DNA of 64,000 nucleotides from contig CAUEFI010000001.1 of assembly GCA_958477305.1 (NCBI GenBank), forward strand, positions 1 through 64,000, read 5' to 3'. Numbering within the stretch: position 1 is the stretch's first letter; each line of letters starts with the position of its first letter. The translations under genes and the position numbers were made by a program. Under the pieces are notes generated by a model that made no database searches, was not told the origin of the DNA, and worked only from the letters and a program-made list of their open reading frames with translations. Below are positions 6,522 through 14,431 of the stretch, piece by piece. This stretch comes from HGM12998 sp900756495 (lineage in GTDB: Bacteria; Bacillota; Clostridia; Oscillospirales; Oscillospiraceae).

Positions 6522-9182
6522 TCAGCCCTTGGCCTCCGCCCAGGTGCGGTCGGCGTGGGCCTCGGCGGTGAGGGGGACGGCCAGGTCCATCACCGACTCC
6601 ATCTCCTCCGTGAGGAGAGCCTTGACATTCTCCGCCTCCGCCTCGGGGCACTCCACAATGAGCTCGTCGTGCACCTGGAGCACCAGCCGACCCTCCAGCC
6701 CCTCGGCGAGGAGCCGGTCCCGGACATGGATCATCGCCAGCTTCATAATATCGGCGGCAGTGCCCTGGATGGGCATATTGAGCGCCACCCGCTCGCCGAA
6801 GGCGCGCAGATTGTGGTTGGAGGACTTGAGCTCGGGCAGCCAGCGGCGGCGGCCCAGGATCGTAGAGACATAGCCGTCCCGCTTGGCCTGCTCCACTATC
6901 TGGGCCATATAGGCCCGGACGCCGGAATACTTCTCAAAATAGCGGTCCATATACTCCTTGGCCTCAGAGGTGGGCACCCCGATATCCTGAGACAGGGAGA
7001 AGGCCGAGATGCCGTAGACGATGCCGAAGTTTACCGCCTTGGCCCGGCGGCGCATCTCGTGGGTGACCTGTTCCGGTTCTACGCCGAAGACCTGAGCGGC
7101 GGTAACCGTGTGGATATCCTCTCCGCTCCGGAAAGCGGCGATCATCCGCTCGTCCCCGGCGATGTGGGCCAGCAGGCGCAGCTCAATCTGGGAGTAGTCG
7201 GCGTCCACCAGCACCCTGCCCGCCGGGGCCACGAACATCTTGCGCAGTTCGGCCCCCAGCTCGGTGCGCACCGGGATGTTCTGGAGGTTGGGCTCGGTGG
7301 AGGAGAGCCGGCCGGTGGCGGTGACGGTATTCTGAAAGCAGGTATGGATCCGCCCGTCGGGCGCGATGACCTTGCCCAGGCCCTCCACATAGGTGGAGTT
7401 GAGCTTGGTGAGTACCCGGTAGTCCATAATGGCGTCGATGATGGGGTGCGCGCCCCGCAGCTTCTCCAGCACCTCCACATTGGTGGAATAGCCGGTTTTG
7501 GTCTTCTTCACCGGCGGCAGGCCCAGCTTGTCGAAGAGGATATGCCCCAGCTGCTGGGTGGAGTTGACATTAAAGCGCTCCCCGGCCAGATCGTAGATGG
7601 CGGCCTGGGCGCCGTCGATGCGCGCCTTCAGCATATCCCCATAGCCGGCCAGGGCCTTCCGATCCACCAGGAAGCCGGCGCGCTCCATCTCAGCCAGTAC
7701 GGGACACAGGGGCAGCTCGGCCTCCTCATATACCCTGGTCAAATTCAGCCCGGCGAGGCGGGAGGAGAGCACATCCCGGAGCGCCCCCGTCAGGACAGCG
7801 TGGGCGGCCAGCGCCTCCGCCGCAGGGGCGGTATCCGCCAGCGGGCCGAAGGCATCCGGATCCAGGTAGGCCTTGGCCTTGGGGAACTCCCGCCCAAACC
7901 AGGTCATCCCCAGCTTGTCCAGGTCATAGCTCCCGTCGGTGGGAGCCAGCAGATAGGCGGCCAGGGCGGTGTCAAAGACGAACCCCTCTGTAGAGAGCCC
8001 CTCGGCCAGGAGGGCCCCCATCAGGGTCTTTACGTCGTGGGCCGTCTTCTGAATCTCCGGAGAGAAGAGGCCCCGCAGGAATTCATTGTAGCAGTCCAAC
8101 CTGTCCTGGAAGAAGAGCGCGGCCCGGGGGCCTTCGCCGTCCGTCCAGGCCACCGCCGCCGCGTCCAGGCTGGGCAGGGCGGTCACAGCGACCGGCCCCT
8201 GCGCTTTCCACAGCTCCAGCAGCTCCTCCATGCGCGCCCGGCTGGCGACGGTCTCCACCTCCCGGGGCTCCGTATCACCGGCGGCCCCCTGATCCGGCGC
8301 CTCCCCCTGGGGCCCCTTGAGCCCCAGCTTATCAATGAGCTTGGCAAATTCCAGCTTCAGGAAGAGCGCGTAGAGGGCGGGACTGTTGACCGGCTGCCGC
8401 TTCGCCTCCTCCGGCTGGAACTCCAGGGGAGCGTTGCAGCGGATGGTGGCCAGGTCGTAGGACATTTTGGCCATTTCAGCCCCCTCGGCCAGCTTCTTGC
8501 GCACGCCGGGCTTCACGTCCAGGGCGTCCAGCTCTGTGTAGATGGCCTCTACCGTCCCATAGCGCTGAATGAGGTCCATCGCCGTCTTTTCTCCGATGCC
8601 GGGCACGCCGGGGATGTTGTCTGAGGCGTCCCCCATCAGCGCTTTCAGGTCAATCATGCGGACGGGTTCAAAGCCGTAGGCCTCCCGGAATGTCTCCGGG
8701 GTCATCTCCCTGGTGGTGGTCTGCCCCATGCGGGTGGAGACCAACTTGACCCGCACGGTATCGCTCACCAGCTGGAGGGAGTCCTTGTCCCCAGTGACCA
8801 CCACAGTGTCCCACCCGGCGGCGGTATCCTTGGCGGCGATGGTGCCGATGAGGTCGTCGGCCTCCCACCCCTCCAGCTCACGGCGGGGGATGTTCATGGC
8901 GTCCAGCACCTCCTTGAGAATGGGGAGCTGAGCGGCCAGCTCGTCCGGCATCCCCTTGCGCTGGGCCTTGTAGCCCTCATAGGCCGTATGCCGGAAAGTG
9001 GGGGCGCGCATGTCGAAGGTGACGCACAGCGCATCCGGCTTCTCCTCATCCAGCAGCTTGAGCAGGATATTGACAAAGCCGTAGACGGCGTTTGTGGGGG
9101 TGCCGTCCCGGGTGGTGAGCATCCGGATGCCGTAAAAGGCCCGGTTGATGATGGAATTGCCGTCGATGACCATGAGCTTCAT
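6522..9182 (-). CDS. polA: DNA polymerase I
   Basis: An 886-residue family A polymerase for Okazaki-fragment processing and repair. The N-terminal 5' nuclease (about 1-290) begins MKLMVIDGNSIINRAFYG and has GWEADDLIGT and GDASDNIPGVPGIGEKTA. The middle 3'-5' exonuclease-like region (about 320-480) lacks the DxE catalytic pair (VAVTALP in its place), so proofreading is probably lost, as in other Firmicutes. The polymerase domain carries motif A DYSQIELRLLAH, motif B RRRAKAVNFGIVYG and motif C QVHDELIVE. The frame is open 72 codons further upstream, but that part is not polA-like; the ATG at 9182 has GGAGG 9 bases before it. Confidence 0.98.
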   Translation of the reverse strand: MKLMVIDGNSIINRAFYGIRMLTTRDGTPTNAVYGFVNILLKLLDEEKPDALCVTFDMRAPTFRHTAYEGYKAQRKGMPDELAAQLPILKEVLDAMNIPRRELEGWEADDLIGTIAAKDTAAGWDTVVVTGDKDSLQLVSDTVRVKLVSTRMGQTTTREMTPETFREAYGFEPVRMIDLKALMGDASDNIPGVPGIGEKTAMDLIQRYGTVEAIYTELDALDVKPGVRKKLAEGAEMAKMSYDLATIRCNAPLEFQPEEAKRQPVNSPALYALFLKLEFAKLIDKLGLKGPQGEAPDQGAAGDTEPREVETVASRARMEELLELWKAQGPVAVTALPSLDAAAVAWTDGEGPRAALFFQDRLDCYNEFLRGLFSPEIQKTAHDVKTLMGALLAEGLSTEGFVFDTALAAYLLAPTDGSYDLDKLGMTWFGREFPKAKAYLDPDAFGPLADTAPAAEALAAHAVLTGALRDVLSSRLAGLNLTRVYEEAELPLCPVLAEMERAGFLVDRKALAGYGDMLKARIDGAQAAIYDLAGERFNVNSTQQLGHILFDKLGLPPVKKTKTGYSTNVEVLEKLRGAHPIIDAIMDYRVLTKLNSTYVEGLGKVIAPDGRIHTCFQNTVTATGRLSSTEPNLQNIPVRTELGAELRKMFVAPAGRVLVDADYSQIELRLLAHIAGDERMIAAFRSGEDIHTVTAAQVFGVEPEQVTHEMRRRAKAVNFGIVYGISAFSLSQDIGVPTSEAKEYMDRYFEKYSGVRAYMAQIVEQAKRDGYVSTILGRRRWLPELKSSNHNLRAFGERVALNMPIQGTAADIMKLAMIHVRDRLLAEGLEGRLVLQVHDELIVECPEAEAENVKALLTEEMESVMDLAVPLTAEAHADRTWAEAKG

Positions 9183-9235
9183 GGGGAGATGCCTCCAGTC
9201 TCCAGGCGGACCGCCTGAAATTACATACAGGATAT

Positions 9236-9264
9236 AGTATACCAGTTTTCCCCGGACAGGGCAA
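9236..9264 (-). promoter_or_regulatory. Probable polA promoter
   Basis: Minus-strand TTGCCC, 17-bp spacer, TATACT, ending 54 bp upstream of the polA start codon. Confidence 0.6.
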
Positions 9265-9300
9265 GGTTCATCCCCATCTTCTCCGCCTTCTGCCGGCTGC

Positions 9301-9329
9301 TTGACAGCTGGCCGGACCGCGTTATAATG
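9301..9329 (+). promoter_or_regulatory. Perfect-consensus sigma-A promoter with no gene behind it
   Basis: TTGACA (9301-9306), 17-bp spacer, TATAAT (9324-9329). It is divergent from the polA promoter. The only frame downstream is a 34-codon one without a ribosome site, and a hairpin follows at 9466-9511. It is a candidate small-RNA promoter or the orphan promoter of a lost gene. Confidence 0.65.
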
Positions 9330-9341
9330 TAAATAATATAA

Positions 9342-9446
9342 ATGAAATTTGATATAGAAAATCCGATTATCCGCATAAATACAGCATTTAAGGACCATTC
9401 ATCAACTAAAAAAGCAATTATTTTACCACGAATTCACCATGATTGA
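9342..9446 (+). CDS. Possible small ORF (34 aa) behind the orphan promoter
   Basis: ATG to TGA, lysine/isoleucine-rich, starting 13 bases after the -10, with no Shine-Dalgarno. The predicted transcript would be nearly leaderless. It is not recognised; coding status is doubtful. The rest of 9447-9563 holds only the hairpin at 9466-9511. Confidence 0.2.
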   Translation: MKFDIENPIIRINTAFKDHSSTKKAIILPRIHHD

Positions 9447-9465
9447 ATATGAGCCTTGATATGAC

Positions 9466-9511
9466 AATAAGAGAGAGGGAGATTGCACCAAATGTGTATC
9501 TCCCTCTTATT
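9466..9511. terminator. Hairpin between the orphan promoter and the GNAT gene
   Basis: Arms AATAAGAG..AGGGAGAT and ATCTCCCTCTTATT with a 14-base loop. The T run is poor on both strands. It lies downstream of the minus-strand GNAT gene and of the plus-strand promoter at 9301, so it may end both transcripts. Confidence 0.4.
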
Positions 9512-9563
9512 GACTATACTTATACTCTGATTTCAAGGTGTTTTTTCATAACAGATAGTGCTG

Positions 9564-10184
9564 TTATACAGCCATATCATAAAGGTAAAATTCCAGTTCG
9601 CCTTTTTGACCTTTCATATTGAAAAGATGTTTATACTGCTGTTGGCGTACCATGCCTTGATGTTCATAAAAGCCAAAATTACAGCTTGTATCAGTATAAA
9701 GGTAAAAGTCGCTGATACTCTGGCTTTTCATATAGGCTAACAGGCAATGGAATAGCATTTTCCCAATCCCAAGCCCTCTGTATTCGGGGGACAGCGCAAA
9801 TAAAGCAATTTCCCCCTTATAGTCCTTATGGCACTGTTTCAAGAGCTGGTCGTCTATATCGTCCACACTCTTATAGAAATTCAGGATACCTCGTCCCTCT
9901 TTAGAAATCAGCAGTCCGCATACGGCGAATATTTGACGCAAGCGGTATTTCAGCGGGCAGTGATGTTTTTCTATATCCTTTCCCAAAATCAGCCCCGCAG
10001 GAACGCCGTTGACTTCCGCAACCCGTGTGTAAGTCTGATTCGTCAGACAGGTTGCAAGATAGACCTTTGCCAGCTTGCGGGCTGTCTTAGGCGTTGCGAA
10101 CTTGTCATAGTCCCAAGTTTTTCTTATCACATCTTCCAGTGCGGGTAAATCCTGTTTTTTTAACTCCCTTAACGTTTTTTTCAC
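9564..10184 (-). CDS. GNAT family N-acetyltransferase (AT-rich patch)
   Basis: A 206-residue acetyltransferase. ALFALSPEYRGLGIGKMLFHCLLAYMKS is the acetyl-CoA loop and following helix (A1 segment, about 130-157), and FYEHQGMVRQQQ is the usual C-terminal strand-turn. It starts at a GTG with AAAGGAG upstream. It is divergent from the MerR gene with an 86-bp shared control region, so that regulator probably controls it. Base composition is clearly lower in GC than the flanking core genes, suggesting transfer from another Firmicute. Substrate unknown; drug or toxin acetylation is one guess. Confidence 0.85.
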   Translation of the reverse strand: MKKTLRELKKQDLPALEDVIRKTWDYDKFATPKTARKLAKVYLATCLTNQTYTRVAEVNGVPAGLILGKDIEKHHCPLKYRLRQIFAVCGLLISKEGRGILNFYKSVDDIDDQLLKQCHKDYKGEIALFALSPEYRGLGIGKMLFHCLLAYMKSQSISDFYLYTDTSCNFGFYEHQGMVRQQQYKHLFNMKGQKGELEFYLYDMAV

Positions 10185-10270
10185 GTTCTGTCAAACTCCT
10201 TTTCTCTTGCTTCCATCTGGTATATACTAATCATAAACTATTCAGCAAGTGTAATGTCAAGGAGGATTTT

Positions 10271-11083
10271 ATGAAGCACAAAACCATACGGCTTACGACC
10301 GCACAATTCGCAAAACTGCACAACGTCAATAAACGCACACTGCATTACTACGACTATATCGGTCTGTTTTCTCCATATCACAAGGGAGAGAACGGATATA
10401 GATATTACGACTATTCCCAGAGCATAGACTTTGAGTATATCCGTATGCTAAAAGAAATCAACCTAAGTATTGAGGAAATCAAAGCCTTTATCCATTCCTT
10501 TGATGAACAGAAATTCCTTGAAACCGTTTCCAGCAAGCAAAAGGAAATCGACATGGAAATCCGCAAGTTAAAGGCGGTCAAGTCTGTTCTGAATCAGAAA
10601 AAGGAACATCTTTTGCTCTGTCAGCAAATCAGCGATATGCGTATAGAAGTAGCTAACCTGAAAGAAGAATATCTTTTGACCGTTCCTTATGAATTTGAGG
10701 AAGATAACCCTGTGAAAGTCTTTGAATATATACAAAGTATCTGGTCGCCCGAGCAGTATCGGACAGGCGTGGGGAGCTACCTTTCCCTAGACAAGATACA
10801 GGCGGGACAGTTTGACAAATACGACGGCTTATATACTGTGATAGCGGAGCATGGAAAGAAAAACTGCTCTATGACAAAGCTAAAAGGAGCGTACCTGTGC
10901 GGTTATCTGAAAGGCGGGTGGGACAGGCTTCCAGAACTATATAAAAAGATGTTAAGCTATGCTAATGAACAGGGATTTATACTTACTGGATATTCCTTTG
11001 AGCGTGGGCTCACCGACTATACGATTGCCAGCGAAAAAGAATACATCACGCAAGTAATGATTAAAATTGTCGAACAGTCTTGA
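10271..11083 (+). CDS. MerR family regulator with effector-binding C-terminal domain
   Basis: A 270-residue transcription factor. The MerR winged helix (about 6-75) includes FAKLHNVNKRTLHYYDYIGLFSP and GYRYYDYSQ, then a coiled coil of about 80-130 (KQKEIDMEIRKLKAVKSVLNQKK), then a GyrI/BmrR-like ligand-binding domain from about 150 (GVGSYLSLDKI, GAYLCGYLKGGWDRLPELYKKML). The start is fixed by AAGGAGG six bases before the ATG. It is divergent from a GNAT gene in the same AT-rich patch and probably senses a small molecule and controls that gene and itself. Confidence 0.88.
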   Translation: MKHKTIRLTTAQFAKLHNVNKRTLHYYDYIGLFSPYHKGENGYRYYDYSQSIDFEYIRMLKEINLSIEEIKAFIHSFDEQKFLETVSSKQKEIDMEIRKLKAVKSVLNQKKEHLLLCQQISDMRIEVANLKEEYLLTVPYEFEEDNPVKVFEYIQSIWSPEQYRTGVGSYLSLDKIQAGQFDKYDGLYTVIAEHGKKNCSMTKLKGAYLCGYLKGGWDRLPELYKKMLSYANEQGFILTGYSFERGLTDYTIASEKEYITQVMIKIVEQS

Positions 11084-11236
11084 CTTTTCTTCCTCTTAAC
11101 TAACCACCACAGAAAAGGAAAAGCCCTGTCAAGAGCCTTGCCGCCATTGGTGGTGCTTTGCACTCTTTACTGAGCTTTTTGTTTGCGGTATCTTTCATGC
11201 AAGTGGAAAATGAAAGTCCTCTGTTCCATTTGTCTT

Positions 11237-11512
11237 TCATTTAAATACAGAGGCAGCTATATTCGCCCGCAACTCTGACGGCACAGATACAAGATCCCAA
11301 ACATTTATATCTATCGTGGTTCGATAATGCCGTTGCCGCACCTTCAGTCCGGCGCTCCTGAACAGGGAGCGCCGGCTTCTTTTACAATAAGCGGACTGCT
11401 CCGGGTAGGCGGCCAGGAAGCGCGGGCGGGCAAATTCGTCAATGGCAGTATACTGCAACTCCAAAGTTGGCGATGCATCTGCGGGGCGCCAACATGTATT
11501 GTACTCCTGCAC
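11237..11512 (-). pseudogene. Degraded insertion-sequence transposase fragment
   Basis: A minus-strand frame whose first half, with LQYTAIDEFARPRFLAAYPE, matches the DDE-domain stretch found in IS481/IS3-type transposases (usually QYxxIDExxRxRxLxAYxEH). The second half does not continue the family and no complete transposase or terminal repeats are visible, so it is a remnant. It lies in a 516-bp gap at the right end of the AT-rich patch. 11084-11236 and 11513-11541 hold nothing I recognise. Confidence 0.5.
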
Positions 11513-11541
11513 TGGGCAAAGAAATAAAATGTCTCCCTCTC

Positions 11542-11569
11542 TTGACTTTTGAATTTAAAATAGTATAAT
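11542..11569 (+). promoter_or_regulatory. Promoter of the CoA-transferase operon
   Basis: TTGACT, 16-bp spacer, TATAAT. The spacer ends TTTAAAATAG, identical to that of the transporter promoter at 17587. An AT-only inverted repeat (ATAATTATAATTAT) overlaps and follows the -10, a candidate operator. Confidence 0.7.
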
Positions 11570-11599
11570 TATAATTATATTAAAGAAAGGGGGACCTAC

Positions 11600-12277
11600 A
11601 TGAACAAGCTTATCTCGTGCAGCGAAGCTGTCAACCGGATTGAGTCTGGCATGCGCATCATGTTGGGTGGATTTTTTTACAGCGGGCTCCCAATGCATTT
11701 GGTCCGGGCGCTGACCGCCAGAAAGGGCCAGCTCCATGATCTCACCCTGATCTCCAACGACGCGGGGACAGAGTTCATGCACCCTGAAGCGCCGGGAAAC
11801 GCACTGATTGAAACCGGAATGTTCAAGAAGTGCATCTGTTCCTTCATCGGTCATAACGACGCGGCCATGAAGCTCATCGCCGCGGGACAGCTGGAGATGG
11901 AGATGATGCCTATGGGTACCTTCGCCGAGCGGATTCGGATTGGCGGGGCCGGCATCGGAGGCTTCCTCACTCCAACCGGATTGAATACAGCCGTTGCAGA
12001 GGGGAAGGAGATCATCCGGGTAGATGGCAGGGATTATCTTCTGGAGAAGCCCCTAAAAGCAGATATCGCCCTGATTTACGGCAGCGTTGTGGACGAATAC
12101 GGAAACGTGTTCCTCAACGGTGTTGCAAAAAACTTCAATGTGACCATGGCCACAGCGGCCGACTATGTAATTGTCGAGGCCAAACGCTATGTAAAGGGTG
12201 GGGAGATCGACCCAAGCGTGGTCTCCATTCCCGCCCCTTACGTGGATGCCATTGTTAAGGCGGAGGACTGCGTATGA
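11600..12277 (+). CDS. CoA transferase, alpha subunit (AtoD/ScoA-like)
   Basis: A 225-residue family I CoA-transferase A subunit. Recognisable parts are MLGGFFYSGLPMHLVRAL (the GGFGxxGxP CoA-binding loop), MPMGTFAERIRIGGAGIGGFLTPTG and the KADIALIYGSVVDEYGN strand. With the B subunit, which overlaps by 4 bp, it should move CoA between acyl donors and a carboxylic acid. The surrounding UbiD, amidohydrolase and DASS carrier suggest it activates the acid product of this pathway; the substrate is not known. Preceded by AAAGGGGGA. Confidence 0.92.
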   Translation: MNKLISCSEAVNRIESGMRIMLGGFFYSGLPMHLVRALTARKGQLHDLTLISNDAGTEFMHPEAPGNALIETGMFKKCICSFIGHNDAAMKLIAAGQLEMEMMPMGTFAERIRIGGAGIGGFLTPTGLNTAVAEGKEIIRVDGRDYLLEKPLKADIALIYGSVVDEYGNVFLNGVAKNFNVTMATAADYVIVEAKRYVKGGEIDPSVVSIPAPYVDAIVKAEDCV

Positions 12278-12942
12278 CAAACAGAGAACGGATTGCGAGA
12301 AAAATTGCGCAGGACATGAGAGAGGGAGAGTTTGTCAACTTTGGACACGGCATCCCCTACTCTGTCGGCCAGTACATCGACCCTGATCTCAAGCTCTTTA
12401 TCCAGAACGAGCCCGGAGTTGTCTGCTTTGGCATGGGGACCCCCGCCGACCCCGGGGATTACGAAATGCGGGACTCCGTCAACCGCTTTGTCAAGGACAA
12501 TGTGGGCGGCTCCTTCATTGATACGGCCTCTTCCTTTGCCATGATCCGGGGCGGGCATGTCGATAAGACTGTCCTGGGCGCGCTCCAGGTCGATCAGCAT
12601 GCCAACATCGCCAACTGGATGACCCCCGGAAAGCCCGCTTCCGGCATAGGCGGGGCCATGGATCTCTGCGTCGGCGCCGGCCAGGTGATTGTAGCCATGG
12701 AGATGCGCACCAAAACCGGAGCGCCCAAGATGCTCCGGGACTGCACCTATCCGCTCACCGCCGCCGGCGTGGTGACCAGGGTCTATACCGAGATGGGCGT
12801 CTTTACGGTATCCCCTGAGGAGGGCTTTGTGCTGATCGAAAAATTCAGCGACTATTCCGTGGAAGACATCCAGGCCGCGGCGGACGCCCCCATCCATATC
12901 GCTGCAGACGTCAAGGAAATCCAGCTAGGCGTTCCGCTTTAA
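12274..12942 (+). CDS. CoA transferase, beta subunit (AtoA/ScoB-like)
   Basis: A 222-residue family I CoA-transferase B subunit with the nucleophilic glutamate in the expected place, although the usual ENG reads NEPGVVCFG here. GGHVDKTVLGALQVDQHANIANWM and the GIGGAMDLC loop are typical of the family. The N-terminus INxRExIAxxIAxxM-like and its ATGA overlap with the A subunit show one operon. The altered active-site loop may tune substrate choice; that is inference. Confidence 0.92.
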   Translation: MTNRERIARKIAQDMREGEFVNFGHGIPYSVGQYIDPDLKLFIQNEPGVVCFGMGTPADPGDYEMRDSVNRFVKDNVGGSFIDTASSFAMIRGGHVDKTVLGALQVDQHANIANWMTPGKPASGIGGAMDLCVGAGQVIVAMEMRTKTGAPKMLRDCTYPLTAAGVVTRVYTEMGVFTVSPEEGFVLIEKFSDYSVEDIQAAADAPIHIAADVKEIQLGVPL

Positions 12943-13015
12943 CTACAAACAAGGGCATTGATGAGACAGGCCGCCTCAGCGGCGGCGCCAACAATTAATA
13001 TAGGAGGAATTCAGA

Positions 13016-14080
13016 ATGAGAAAATCCGCCCGCTTTGTCATCGACACCCACGTTCACTCCCAGCGGCATGCCGCCGGAAAGGCGCTGAAGGAAAAACGGC
13101 AGGCCGAGGGGAAAAAAGGCTTTGACTACCTGGATCTGGAGAGCCAGATGGGGATGCTGGAGACCTATGACAACTCCAAGCGCCTGCTCTACGATATGGA
13201 CTGCTACGGCGTGGACATGTGCATTCTTCAGTGCGCATTCGGCATGACCAATGAACTCAATGTGGAATTGATGCAGAAGTACCCTGATAAATTCCGCTGC
13301 ATGGCAATCTCCAAGCGCACCGCCGACGCGGCTATTGAGAGCGGCGAGTGGTCCATCAAGGACGCCTGCAAAGAGCTGGACGAGCTTCTGGCCACCGGCA
13401 ATTTCTGCGGCATCGGCGAGGGCCCCGCCAGCGTGCCGGACAGCGCCTATGGAAAAATCAAAAAGACATATAGTATGTCCGACCGGATGGACGAGCTGCG
13501 TATGACCATGGATCTGGGCCGGAAGTACAAGGTGCCGGTTACCATCCACACCGGCGGCCCCGGCGGCTATCCCATTACCCATACCCGCTGGCCGGAAAAC
13601 TGGCACCCCTACTGGGTCCACGACATCGCCGCCGAATATCCGGACGTGCCCATCATCTTCGCCCACGGCGGAATGCAGGGCGGATATATGGAGGACCTGG
13701 TTGAGCAGTGCATCGTGGTTGCCTCCAACTTCAACAACGTCTACCTGGAGACCGGGCTCTACTGGACCGATCTCTACTATAAGGCCCTCCGCTACCCCAA
13801 TGTGGGGCCCGAGAAGCTGATCTGGGGCACGGACTGGGGCGCCAGCATCCCCACGCAGACCCGCATCGGCCAATACCCCCAGACCTTCGGAATGCAGGTT
13901 CACAACCAGGGCATCATCCGCCACCAGTGCGACGTCATGGGCTGGAGCCTGAAGCAGGTGGAGCGTCTGGACATTTCTCAGGACGACATCAACCTCATCC
14001 TCGGCGGCAACGCCCTCCGGCTGTTCAAAATAGACTTCCCCCTCACCCGCATGTTCCGCGAGAATACCGCTCGCGTGTAA
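13016..14080 (+). CDS. Metal-dependent amidohydrolase-2 family enzyme (hydrolase or decarboxylase)
   Basis: A 354-residue TIM-barrel protein of the ACMSD / gamma-resorcylate decarboxylase / pyrone-dicarboxylate hydrolase superfamily (PF04909). Likely metal ligands are the HVH in IDTHVHSQ, the histidine of VTIHTGGPGG, the histidine of IIFAHGG and the aspartate of IWGTDWG. These enzymes cleave or decarboxylate carboxylated rings and ring-opened acids. AGGAGG lies upstream and 73 bp separates it from the CoA transferase, so it is probably in the same operon. A role beside UbiD in aromatic or dicarboxylic acid breakdown is inferred from context. Confidence 0.85.
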   Translation: MRKSARFVIDTHVHSQRHAAGKALKEKRQAEGKKGFDYLDLESQMGMLETYDNSKRLLYDMDCYGVDMCILQCAFGMTNELNVELMQKYPDKFRCMAISKRTADAAIESGEWSIKDACKELDELLATGNFCGIGEGPASVPDSAYGKIKKTYSMSDRMDELRMTMDLGRKYKVPVTIHTGGPGGYPITHTRWPENWHPYWVHDIAAEYPDVPIIFAHGGMQGGYMEDLVEQCIVVASNFNNVYLETGLYWTDLYYKALRYPNVGPEKLIWGTDWGASIPTQTRIGQYPQTFGMQVHNQGIIRHQCDVMGWSLKQVERLDISQDDINLILGGNALRLFKIDFPLTRMFRENTARV

Positions 14081-14103
14081 CAATTTACTTACTCACTCCC
14101 TTA

Positions 14104-14146
14104 AGAAGGGCGCCCGGCGCAGGAAACCTGCGCCGGGCGCCCTTCT
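14104..14146. repeat. 43-bp hairpin, copy 1 of a direct repeat
   Basis: A 20-bp perfect stem with AAA loop (14104-14123 and 14127-14146). The same 43 bases recur at 14370-14412. It lies after the amidohydrolase stop and is a likely transcription terminator in origin. Confidence 0.85.
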
Positions 14147-14369
14147 CAGTCTGTCAAAAAAGTCCATACCGGACTTTTTTGACAGACTGCATCCCGTTAC
14201 TTTCCCACCCCGAGACGGGGTGGGAAAGTCCTCGCTCTGCTCGCCACAACCCTTGCTATGCAAGGGCTGCGGGGGATATTATTCCACTCGAGGCGGGCTG
14301 CCGCCCCCTCGAGCTCCCCTGCCCTAATCAGGGGCATGTGCTTTTCAAAACAGTTTTTTGACAAGCTGA
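14147..14369. mobile_element. MITE-like element with terminal inverted repeats, flanked by duplicated hairpin
   Basis: The left end CAGTCTGTCAAAAAA is the inverted counterpart of the right end TTTTTTGACAAGCTG. Inside are a 19-bp hairpin (14147-14189), a 13-bp hairpin (about 14199-14229), and a core (about 14230-14320) that aligns to the repeat at 24765-24923 in reverse orientation. There is no coding capacity. A 43-bp hairpin flanks both sides as a direct repeat. It fills most of the 351-bp gap between the convergent amidohydrolase and ubiD genes. Confidence 0.55.
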
Positions 14370-14412
14370 AGAAGGGCGCCCGGCGCAGGAAACCTGCGCC
14401 GGGCGCCCTTCT
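14370..14412. terminator. 43-bp hairpin, copy 2, followed by T run
   Basis: Identical to 14104-14146 and followed on the plus strand by TTTTT, so this copy looks like the working terminator between amidohydrolase and ubiD. Confidence 0.75.
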
Positions 14413-14431
14413 TTTTGGGGAGACCTCTCAA

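Noticed and set aside
6045..8624. 859-codon plus-strand open frame antisense to polA
   Set aside because: It is the mirror of polA in GC-rich DNA, has no domain I recognise and no ribosome site; polA is unmistakable on the other strand.
9183..9398. N-terminal extension of polA
   Set aside because: The 72 extra codons do not resemble polymerase; a good ribosome site precedes the ATG at 9182, and the promoter at 9236-9264 lies inside the extension.
14230..14360. Riboswitch between amidohydrolase and ubiD
   Set aside because: The hairpins belong to the repeat element, which recurs at 24765, and the two flanking genes converge.
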